The position numbers and the translations under genes are program-made. The notes beneath the pieces are model-generated. The model was not told where the DNA came from and did not search any database. It was given only the letters and a program-made list of their open reading frames with translations. From assembly GCA_018136815.1 (NCBI GenBank), contig CM030934.1, forward strand, positions 206,627-270,626: a stretch of DNA of 64,000 nucleotides, given 5' to 3'. Of this stretch, positions 51,385-61,200 are shown piece by piece. Every line of letters begins with the position of its first letter. Position 1 is the stretch's first letter. The stretch is from Isochrysis galbana (taxonomy: Eukaryota > Haptophyta > Isochrysidales > Isochrysidaceae).

Positions 51385-52665
51385 ATGAAGGGTCCGCCAG
51401 AGAAATGCGTCTGTGACCCCAGATTCTTCCGCGCCTGCCCGGGCCACGGCGACGAGGGCTTCAAGCCGTTCCAGACACGCTCCAAGCCGGTCGGCAAGCG
51501 CGACGCCGAGAGGGTAGAGCGCTGGGTACGCCGCCTGCGGCCCGCTGCCTCGGACAAGGAGGTGCAGGCGCTCGTCACGGGGCGCCGATGGGCCATATGC
51601 GGGTGGCATTTCGACGCCGGGCGCATCAAGGCTGGAGAGGAGACGACACGTACCAAGGCGACAATGCTGCCCGGCTCGCCACTCCGCCATGAGCCACCGG
51701 ATGAGGAGGCGGAGGCGGGGCTGTCCAAGGCGGAGCTCACGGCCAAGATTGCCGCCGAGAAGGAGATGGCCGCCGCCATCACGCGACCTGCCTTCCACGC
51801 CCCGCGGCCGCAATGCGACGCAGCCAAGGAGACATTCTCCACGAATGCCGCCGGGGTAGAGCCCGCTCCACTCGAGACTAAGTCGGCGCTTCCGTATACT
51901 GCAGGCCAGAGGGCGCAGCACGGGCTCATCGGAATGCCGGCCGCGCAGGCGCCGCCTACCGTCGCCTTTCCCTCTCCCGTCCGCCCTTGGGCCACGCGTG
52001 TCCCCGCGCCCAGCGTCCCGCCAGCGATGTACCCCACCTTCTACACGCTTGGCCTGCGGTACGGCAACGCACCGGGGGCGCCACCGCCTTCCACGTACGT
52101 CGCCGCCCCGCAGCCGCACTTTGCCGCAACAGCCGCATCGCCTCCTTTCCCCCCGCCGGTGGCCACGCCGCCGCCTCCGCCACAAGGCTGCTGCAACCTC
52201 AACGCCGCAGCCGCTGGCGGCAGTTTTTCAACAATGGCGCAGATGATGGCACCCTACTCAACGACATGTGCACCCGGCGTGGCGCGGCCGCACGTAGGCT
52301 TGGCGACACCGTCGCAGATGCTATCTGCGCTGCCACAGATGCACGGCGCCCAGCCGCAAATGCGCTCCGCACCGCCACATGTCGGCGTCGCCCCGTCTTA
52401 TGTGGGAGCCGCATCACCGCAGATGGGCCCGCCGCCGCCAGTCGCTAGGCTAGCGGCAGGCTGTGGCCTTATGTCGCATGGCCTGTCCACCGCAGGGCCC
52501 TCACCAGGCTGCGCGGGCGGTCCTCCTCACGATTCACCGGTCGCCATCTCTCGTAGTGGGAGCTGTTGTGGTCTCACCATGTTTTCGCCCGCGCCGCACT
52601 CCCTCCACGGCATGCCGTACCTGCATCAAAACCGCGGCGTCTACTACCGCCCTCCACCACACTGA
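51385..52665 (+). CDS. THAP-like C2CH zinc-finger protein (tentative)
   Basis: A 426-residue single-exon protein from ATG 51385; the upstream frame is poly-Pro from the C-rich leader. Residues 8-76 look like a THAP-type DNA-binding finger: CVCDPRFFRAC, FKPFQTRSKPVGKRDAERVE, RWVRRL, then WAICGWHFDAG with the C-x2-H-F ending and the conserved Trp/Phe/Pro spacing. The spacing of the first cysteines (8, 10, 18) is irregular for THAP, so the assignment is tentative. Residues 110-426 are Pro/Ala/Met/Gln-rich and look disordered, with Cys pairs near 285 and 400. A sequence-specific DNA-binding regulator or a domesticated transposase relative would fit. No transposase catalytic domain follows. Confidence 0.55.
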   Translation: MKGPPEKCVCDPRFFRACPGHGDEGFKPFQTRSKPVGKRDAERVERWVRRLRPAASDKEVQALVTGRRWAICGWHFDAGRIKAGEETTRTKATMLPGSPLRHEPPDEEAEAGLSKAELTAKIAAEKEMAAAITRPAFHAPRPQCDAAKETFSTNAAGVEPAPLETKSALPYTAGQRAQHGLIGMPAAQAPPTVAFPSPVRPWATRVPAPSVPPAMYPTFYTLGLRYGNAPGAPPPSTYVAAPQPHFAATAASPPFPPPVATPPPPPQGCCNLNAAAAGGSFSTMAQMMAPYSTTCAPGVARPHVGLATPSQMLSALPQMHGAQPQMRSAPPHVGVAPSYVGAASPQMGPPPPVARLAAGCGLMSHGLSTAGPSPGCAGGPPHDSPVAISRSGSCCGLTMFSPAPHSLHGMPYLHQNRGVYYRPPPH

Positions 52666-53426
52666 GGCGTCTTGCTCCTGCCAAGACCCGCCACCCTGCG
52701 CACACGCCAGTCCAACTTTTTTCACTTCGAGGTTTGGACATTCATTCGCGACAGTTTTCTGGCTCGTGCTCGGCGTCTTTGCGCGCCGCGTGTAGCTAAT
52801 CGTCGGTTTTTTCGCCTCGCTGGCGAGATCAGCCATTAGGACGCTGGCCTCTCACACGAAGTGCTAGCTTCTTGCAACGGCCGTCCCTCGATTTTGCAGT
52901 GGTTATATTTCTTTCAAATGGAGGAGAGCTTGCAAGCTCTCAGGAAGGTGGGCGAGGTCGTGGAGCCTCCGCGTCGACACCAGCTCCACGCGCCGCCGAT
53001 GGAGGCTTGCCACCGTGAGAGGCTCACGGCACCAAGCGCGTCGCCCACCGACTTCATCGCATCTCCAACAGGCTAGTGAAATGGTCGCACCCCTTTCCAA
53101 GTGAAGGGCGGAGCGGCTCGCAGAGTTTTAACGAGTTTTTCATCGAGGGGGGCCCTTGGGATCACATACACTACGTAGTAAATCTCGACGCACTAGGGGA
53201 GCCCGAAATTTACGAGACGGCGTCAATTATCGCTTGAGCGATATGGTCACGGAGCGTGCGCCGCCCCCCTCCCGCCTCTTTGCCGCCCACCCCCCCAACA
53301 GCATCAGTGAACTGCATAACTGATAGGGCCATGGAGCGCGCGCCGCTCCCCTCACCCCCTGCTGCTGACTCCTCCGAGATGGATGCCCTGCTCATGGACA
53401 CGCCGATGCCATACAAAACTATTGTT
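52666..53426. other. Intergenic, no supported gene
   Basis: 3' flank of the THAP-like gene. At 53408-53426 an AAAACTATTGTTATGGTTT sequence resembles the 5' end of the LINE family in plus orientation, directly before an R2 copy. Confidence 0.4.
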
Positions 53427-53665
53427 ATGGTTTTGACGGATCGAGCGCGTGACCACTAGCTCGATATGCGATGATACATGATACGGAAGGGAAACGATCC
53501 GCGGGAGGCGCGGCGGAGGTGGCCGGGAGTGATGGAATGGCGGGCTGGACCACCTCCTCAGCAGAGGAGGGCGGGAGGACGGGCTTGGGCGAGGGCGAGC
53601 GCGACGACGGAGCGGACATGGTTGGGCGGTTCGGGAGCCGGGAGCTGGATAGACTGGGGCTGAGG
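53427..53665 (+). repeat. Interspersed repeat R2, copy 3
   Basis: Runs parallel to 11361-11590: GACGGATCGAGC, CTCGATATGCGA, CGGGAGGCGCGGCGG, ACCACCTCCTCAGC, GGGAGGACGGGCTTGGGCGA. It ends in a GAACGGGAACG-type simple repeat around 53715-53750. Confidence 0.7.
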
Positions 53666-53989
53666 GATTGGAGGGGTTTGTTTGGTACTTGTAGATAGTG
53701 TTGAGAACGAGGGACGAGAACAGGAACGGGAACGGGAACGAGAGCGACGAACGAAGAACGATATAATAATCAATGTTATATCCTAGCCAACCCCACTAGC
53801 TAATTGGACATAACTTTTCCGTCCCGGAATCCCGCCATGCCTGACGGGCCAGGTGTCCGAGTGATACCGGGGGGTGGGGGCACTGCCCCCTCCCCTCGAT
53901 ATTTGTCCTCCCCCCAGTGCATGCACCGACCCCGCGCACCCCAGCGCGTCCTCTCCTCGAGTCCACGCTGGGGGAAAACCCCTTTCGGG

Positions 53990-54626
53990 TAAAAGCAACG
54001 CAGGGGGGGGGGGGGGGGGGGGCACTCGTGAGATAGGAGGGGGAGGCGAATTGTGTGTTGATGGTTTGGGTCGGCTTTGGATCCGACTGTGGATCCGCTC
54101 GCTTGCGCGAGGGCGGCGGAGGCTGTTGGGTGGATTGAGGTGGGGTCTTCTGTGCTTCCTGTGGGTGTTTCCCTTTGGGGCCGGTCGCCTCAGCGTACGA
54201 CTTTTGGTTGTTGTTCAAAGAAGGGTTGGTTGCCGTAAAGGCCCCCAGGATTGTTTGTTGTGTGAAGTGCCCGCCCCCGAGGGGTGCACTGCTGGTAGGA
54301 GTTACCACCATGGGGGTGGCAACAGGGCTGCCACCCACCATGGGGAGTCCTTGTTGGGTTGGAAGTCCAGTGGAAGGATGCGGCAGAGCCAGAGACTGGC
54401 TCTGCTGGTTTGCAGGGAACAGGACCCTTCCTGTCCCTTGCTTCTGTGACTGGTGGGGAGGCGAAGGCGGGAGGATCATGTCGACGTCGCTGTCTGTCAG
54501 GGGGGCGGCCTGCGAGCGCTTCGGCTCCGGCGGCTTGGGGCGGCCCCTGTGGGGTGTCGTGGCAGCGGGGGGCTGGGAGGCAGGAGCGGTCGGCGCGCGC
54601 TCCATCGTTCGAACTATAACAATAGT
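53990..54626 (-). mobile_element. LINE 5' fragment with ORF1
   Basis: 5' end AAACTATTGTTATAGTTCGA at 54626, ORF1 from ATG 54605: MERAPTAPASQPPAATTPHR, DSDVDMILPPSPPHQSQKQG, GLPMVGGSPVATPMVVTPTS, KSYAEATGPKG. Close to the ORF1 at 42884. LINE-like sequence ends near a G-run at 54003-54022; the frame continues to 53796 but no longer looks like ORF1. It is 3'-truncated. Confidence 0.8.
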
Positions 54627-55100
54627 TTAGTCCTACTTATAAATAAAAGCAGTTCTTTCTAGTTTGTACCGAGATAGGCGAATGGCGAATGGACGGTGTT
54701 TGTCACTTCTTGAAAGTGTCGATGCCATTGTGCACTTTGCGCCCGCCCCGAGATCATAAAATGTGGTTTATGATCTCCGGCTGAGGCTCGTTTTGCTTTT
54801 GAATATGCTTGTTTCTTGTTATCGTCCACCCGCTTTTGAACTTTTGAAGCTTATGATGCTATAGCTACTGTGTACTTGGTTCATTGGGTGGTGTAATCTC
54901 AAAAATGACTTGTTTCATCCCCTGGCTAGGGCTTCGTTAGACCGCCCTAGTTGGTACGCTAGACGAACGATGAGTGGCCGTTACCGGCCGGGATTTAGAT
55001 GGCTAGCGGGGAGAGCACAAGATGAATAAGATTGTGTGGGAGGCTTGGCACAACTTGAAAATTGGACGGTGACGCGGGATGTGAAAGGCACAATAGCTGT
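54627..55100. other. Intergenic, no gene seen
   Basis: Moderate GC, no motif. The proline-rich gene's 3' end may lie here or in the gap: the minus-strand frames leaving the gap stop at 54981-55003 without resembling the repeat. Confidence 0.35.
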
Positions 55101-55200
55101 NNNNNNNNNNNNNNNNNNNNNNNNNNNNNNNNNNNNNNNNNNNNNNNNNNNNNNNNNNNNNNNNNNNNNNNNNNNNNNNNNNNNNNNNNNNNNNNNNNNN
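55101..55200. other. Assembly gap (100 N)
   Basis: One hundred Ns at the 3' side of the proline-rich gene. Its true length is unknown and may hide more repeats and the gene end. Confidence 1.
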
Positions 55201-58200
55201 TGGGGCGGTGGCGTGGGAGGCGGCGGTGTTGGGCGGCGGCGGCGCTGGCGGCGGCGGCGTCGGGGGTGGAGGCGTCGGAGGCGGCGGCGCTGGAGGCGGC
55301 GGTGTTGGTGGCGGAGGAGTGGGCGGAGGAGGCGTCGGAGGTGGTGGTGTTGGTGGCGGTGGCGTGGGCGGCGGCGGCATTGGGGGCGGTGGTGTGGGAG
55401 GCGGCGGTGTTGGCGGCGGGGCGCCGGCGGCGGCGGAGTTGGCGGCGGCGGGAGCTGGAGGTGGTGGTGCCGGCGGAGGCGGCCTTGGGGGTGGGGGCGT
55501 GGGTGGAGGTGGCGTGGGCGGCGGAGGAACGGGCGGCGGCGGGTAAGGCGGCGGCGGCATGGGGGCGGCGGGCGTAGGCGGCGGCGGGTAAGGCGGCGGC
55601 GGCGTAGGCGGCGGCGGGCGGTGGGCGGCGGCGGCGTGGGCGGGGGCGGCGGTGGGGGCGGCGGCGGGGTAGGCGGCGGCGGTGTTGGTGGCGGTGGCGT
55701 GGGCGGCGGCGGCATTGGAGGCGGTGGCGTGGGAGGCGGCGGTGTGGGCGGCGGCGGCGCTGGCGGCGGCGGCGTCGGGGGGGGAGGCGTCGGAGGCGGC
55801 GGCGCCGGAGGCGGCGGTGTTGGTGGCGGAGGAGTGGGCGGAGGAGGCGTCGGGGGTGGTGGTGCTGGAGGCGGGGGCGCCGGCGGCGGCGGAGTTGGCG
55901 GCGGCGGCGTAGGCGGCGGCGGGTTAGGCGGCGGCGGCGTAGGCGGCGGCGGCGTGGGAGGCGGCGGCGTGGGGGGCGGCGGGGTAGGCGGCGGCGGCGT
56001 CGGCGGCGGCGGCGTCGGGGGTGGAGGCGTCGGAGGCGGCGGCGCTGGAGGCGGCGGTGTTGGTGGGGGAGGAGTGGGCGGAGGAGGCGTCGGGGGTGGT
56101 GGTGCTGGAGGCGGGGGTGCCGGCGGCGGCGGAGTTGGCGGCGGCGGAGATGGAGGTGGTGGTGCCGGCGGCGGTGGCACAGGAGGCGGCGATGATGGTG
56201 GAGGAGGAGTGGGCGGAGGAGGCGTGGGAGGCGGCGGGGTGGGTGGCGGCGGCGTTGGCGGCGGTGGCGTCGGAGGCGGTGGTGTAGGCGGCGGTGGCGT
56301 TGGAGGCGGTGGCGTGGGCGGCGGCGGCATTGGAGGCGGTGGCATGGGAGGCGGCGGTGTGGGCGGCGGCGGCGCTGGCGGCGGCGGCGTCGGGGGGGAG
56401 GCGTCGGAGGCGGCGGCGCTGGAGGCGGCGGTGTTGGTGGCGGAGGAGTGGGCGGAGGAGGCGTCGGGGGTGGTGGTGCTGGAGGCGGTGGCGCCGGCGG
56501 CGGCGGAGTTGGCGGCGGCGGCGTAGGCGGCGGCGGGTTAGGCGGCGGCGGCGTTGGAGGCGGTGGCGCAGGAGGCGGCGGAGTGGGTGGAGGAGGAGTT
56601 GGCGGCGGCGGCGTCGGAGGCGGTGGTGTGGGCGGCGGTGGCGCCGGCGGCGGTGGTGTGGGCGGCGGCGGCGTTGGAGGCGGTGGCGCAGGAGGCGGCG
56701 GTGTAGGGGGAGGAGGAGTGGGCGGAGGAGGCGTGGGCGGCGGCGGGGTCGGTGGCGGTGGTGTTGGCGGCGGTGGCGCCGGAGGCGGCGGTGTCGGCGG
56801 TGGTGGCGCCGGCGGCGGTGGTGTGGGCGGCGGCGGCGTTGGAGGCGGTGGCGCAGGAGGCGGCGGTGTTGGGGGAGAAGGAGCGGGCGGAGGAGGCGTG
56901 GGAGGCGGCGGGGTGGGTGGCGGTGGTGTTGGCGGCGGTGGCGCCGGAGGCGGCGGTGTCGGCGGTGGCGGCGCCGGCGGCGGTGGTGCTGGTGGGGGAG
57001 GAGTCGGTGGAGGAGGCGTGGGCGGCGGTGGTGTGGGCGGCGGCGGCGTGGGAGGCGGCGGCGTGGGCGGCGGCGGCGTCGGAGGCGGCGGGGTAGGCGG
57101 CGGTGGCCGTGGAGGGGGCGGTGACGGAGGTTCGGATGGTGGCTGCGACGGCGGTGTAGACGGTGGCACGTCCGGAGGCGCAGATGGGGGTGGTGGCGTT
57201 GGTGGGGGAGGCAAGGGTGGTGGCGGTGAGGGAGGCGGCGGCGCCGGAGGGGGAGGGACAGGTGGCGGTGGAAGCGGCGGAGGCGCCGCGGGTGGCGTCG
57301 ACGGCGGCGGGAACGGTGGCGCAGTGGGAGGCGCAGAGGGCGGCGCACTCGGAGGTGGGAAGGCCTCGTTCGGCTGCGGCGCATTGGGCGGCGGGTATGC
57401 AGGAGGCGTGCTCGGGGGTTGAGACGGTGGTTTGCTCGGCGGCGGCGTGGGCGGCGCCGACGGCGGCGGCAGTGTGGGCGGCGGCGGCGTGGGTGGCGGC
57501 GGATTCGGTGGTGGCGGGGTCGGAGGGGGCGGGGTAGGCGGCGGCGGGGTCGGAGGCGGCGGGGTCGGAGGCGGCGGGGTAGGCGGCGGCGGGTCGGGCG
57601 GCGGCGGCGTGGGCGGTGGTGGCGTGGGCGGCGGAGGAACGGGCGGCGGCGGCGTAGGCGGCGGCGGCGTAGGCGGCGGCGGCGTAGGCGGCGGCGGGTT
57701 TGGCGGCGGCGGCGTGGGCGGCGGCGGCGTGGGCGGCGGCGGGGTAGGCGGCGGTGGTGTTGGTGGCGGTGGCGTGGGCGGCGGCGGCATTGGGGGCGGT
57801 GGCATGGGAGGCGGCGGTGTTGGCGGTGGCGGCGCTGGCGGCGGCGGCGTCGGGGGTGGAGGCGTCGGAGGCGGCGGCGCTGGAGGCGGCGGTGTTGGTG
57901 GGGGAGGAGTGGGCGGAGGAGGCGTCGGGGGTGGTGGTGCTGGAGGCGGTGGCGCCGGCGGCGGCGGAGTTGGCGGCGGCGGCGTAGGCGGCGGCGGGTT
58001 AGGCGGCGGCGGCGTTGGAGGCGGTGGCGCAGGAGGCGGCGGAGCTGGAGGTGGTGGTGCCGGCGGAGGCGGCCTTGGGGGTGGGGGCGTGGGTGGAGGT
58101 GGCGTGGGCGGCGGAGGAACGGGCGGCGGCGGGGCCGGCGGCGGCGGCGTGGGCGGCGGCGGCGTAGGCGGCGGCGGGTAAGGCGGCGGCGGCGTAGGCG

Positions 58201-61200
58201 GCGGCGGCGTGGGCGGCGGCGGCGTGGGCGGGGGCGGCGTGGGCGGCGGCGGGGTAGGCGGCGGCGGTGTTGGTGGCGGTGGCGTGGGCGGCGGCGGCAT
58301 TGGAGGCGGTGGCGTGGGAGGCGGCGGCGTGGGCGGCGGCGGCGCTGGCGGCGGCGGCGTCGGGGGGGGAGGCGTCGGAGGCGGCGGCGCTGGAGGCGGC
58401 GGAGGAGTGGGCGGAGGAGGCGTCGGGGGTGGTGGTGCTGGAGGCGGGGGCGCCGGCGGCGGCGGAGTTGGCGGCGGCGGCGTAGGCGGCGGCGGGTTAG
58501 GCGGCGGCGGCGTAGGCGGCGGCGGCGTGGGAGGCGGCGGCGTGGGAGGCGGCGGGGTAGGCGGCGGCGGCGTCGGCGGCGGCGGCGTCGGGGGTGGAGG
58601 CGTCGGAGGCGGCGGCGCTGGAGGCGGCGGTGTTGGTGGGGGAGGAGTGGGCGGAGGAGGCGTCGGGGGTGGTGGTGCTGGAATCGGGGGTGCCGGCGGC
58701 GGCGGATTTGGCGGCGGCGGAGATGGAGGTGGTGGTGCCGGCGGCGGTGGCACAGGAGGCGGCGATGATGGTGGAGGAGGAGTGGGCGGAGGAGGCGTGG
58801 GAGGCGGCGGGGTGGGTGGCGGCGGCGTTGGCGGCGGTGGCGTCGGAGGCGGTGGTGTAGGCGGCGGTGGCGTTGGAGGCGGTGGCGTGGGCGGCGGCGG
58901 CATTGGAGGCGGTGGCATGGGAGGCGGCGGTGTGGGCGGCGGCGGCGCTGGCGGCGGCGGCGTCGGGGGGGGAGGCGTCGGAGGCGGCGGCGCTGGAGGC
59001 GGCGGTGTTGGTGGCGGAGGAGTGGGCGGAGGAGGCGTCGGGGGTGGTGGTGCTGGAGGCGGTGGCGCCGGCGGCGGCGGAGTTGGCGGCGGCGGCGTAG
59101 GCGGCGGCGGGTTAGGCGGCGGCGGCGTTGGAGGCGGTGGCGCAGGAGGCGGCGGAGTGGGTGGAGGAGGAGTTGGCGGCGGCGGCGTCGGAGGCGGTGG
59201 TGTGGGCGGCGGTGGCGCCGGCGGCGGTGGTGTGGGCGGCGGCGGCGTTGGAGGCGGTGGCGCAGGAGGCGGCGGTGTTGGGGGAGGAGGAGTGGGTGGA
59301 GGAGGCGTGGGCGGCGGCGGGGTCGGTGGCGGTGGTGTTGGCGGCGGTGGCGCCGGAGGCGGCGGTGTCGGCGGTGGTGGCGCCGGCGGCGGTGGTGTGG
59401 GCGGCGGCGGCGTTGGAGGCGGTGGCACAGGAGGCGGCGGTATTGGTGGAGGAGGAGTGGGCGGAGGAGGCGTGGGAGGCGGCGGGGTGGGTGGCGGTTG
59501 TGTTGGCGGCGGTGGCGCCGGAGGCGGCGGCGTCGGCGGTGGCGGCGCCGGCGGCGGTGGTGTTGGTGGGGGAGGAGTCGGTGGAGGAGGCGTGGGCGGC
59601 GGTGGTGTGGGCGGCGGCGGCGTGGGAGGCGGCGGCGTGGGCGGCGGCGGCGTCGGAGGCGGCGGGGTAGGCGGCGGTGGCCGTGGAGGGGGCGGTGACG
59701 GAGGTTCGGAAGGTGGCTGCGACGGTGGTGAAGAAGGTGGCACGTCCGGAGGCGCAGATGGGGGTGGTGGCGTTGGTGGAGGAGGCAAGGGTGGTGGCGG
59801 TGAGGGAGGCGGCGGCGCCGGAGGGGGTGGGACAGGTGGCGGTGGAAGCGGCGGAGGCGCCGCGGGTGGCGTCGACGGCGGCGGGGATGGTGGCGCAGTG
59901 GGAGGCGCAGAGGGCGGCGCACTCGGAGGTGGGAAGGCCTCGTTCGGCTGCGGCGCATTGGGCGGCGGGTATGCAGGAGGCGTGCTCGGGGGTTGAGACG
60001 GTGGTTTGCTCGGCGGCGGCGTGGGCGGCGCCGACGGCGGCGGCAGTGTGGGCGGCGGCGGCGTGGGTGGCGGCGGATTCGGTGGTGGCGGGGTCGGAGG
60101 GGGCGGGGTAGGCGGCGGCGGGGTCGGAGGCGGCGGGGTCGGAGGCGGCGGGGTAGGCGGCGGCGGGTCGGGCGGCGGCGGCGTGGGCGGTGGTGGCGTG
60201 GGCGGCGGAGGAACGGGCGGCGGCGGCGTAGGCGGCGGCGGCGTAGGCGGCGGCGGCGTAGGCGGCGGCGGGTTTGGCGGCGGCGGCGTGGGCGGCGGCG
60301 GCGTGGGCGGCGGTGGTGTTGGTGGCGGTGGTGTTGGTGGCGGTGGCGTGGGCGGCGGCGGCATTGGGGGCGGTGGCATGGGAGGCGGCGGTGTTGGCGG
60401 TGGCGGCGCTGGCGGCGGCGGCGTCGGGGGGGGAGGCGTCGGAGGCGGCGGCGCTGGAGGCGGCGGTGTTGGTGGGGGAGGAGTGGGCGGAGGAGGCGTC
60501 GGGGGTGGTGGTGCTGGAGGTGGTGGCGCCGGCGGCGGCGGAGTTGGCGGCGGCGGCGTAGGCGGCGGCGGGTTAGGCGGCGGCGGCGTTGGAGGCGGTG
60601 GCGCAGGAGGCGGCGGAGCTGGAGGTGGTGGTGCCGGCGGAGGCGGCCTTGGGGGTGGGGGCGTGGGTGGAGGTGGCGTGGGCGGCGGAGGAACGGGCGG
60701 CGGCGGGTAAGGCGGCGGCGGCATGGGCGGCGGCGGCGTAGGCGGCGGCGGGTAAGGCGGCGGCGGCGTAGGCGGCGGCGGCGTGGGCGGCGGCGGCGTG
60801 GGCGGGGGCGGCGTGGGCGGCGGCGGGGTAGGCGGCGGCGGTGTTGGTGGCGGTGGCGTGGGCGGCGGCGGCATTGGAGGCGGTGGCGTGGGAGGCGGCG
60901 GCGTGGGCGGCGGCGGCGCTGGCGGCGGCGGCGTCGGGGGGGGAGGCGTCGGAGGCGGCGGCGCTGGAGGCGGCGGAGGAGTGGGCGGAGGAGGCGTCGG
61001 GGGTGGTGGTGCTGGAGGCGGGGGCGCCGGCGGCGGCGGAGTTGGCGGCGGCGGCGTAGGCGGCGGCGGGTTAGGCGGCGGCGGCGTAGGCGGCGGCGGC
61101 GTGGGAGGCGGCGGCGTGGGAGGCGGCGGGGTAGGCGGCGGCGGCGTCGGCGGCGGCGGCGTCGGGGGTGGAGGCGTCGGAGGCGGCGGCGCTGGAGGCG

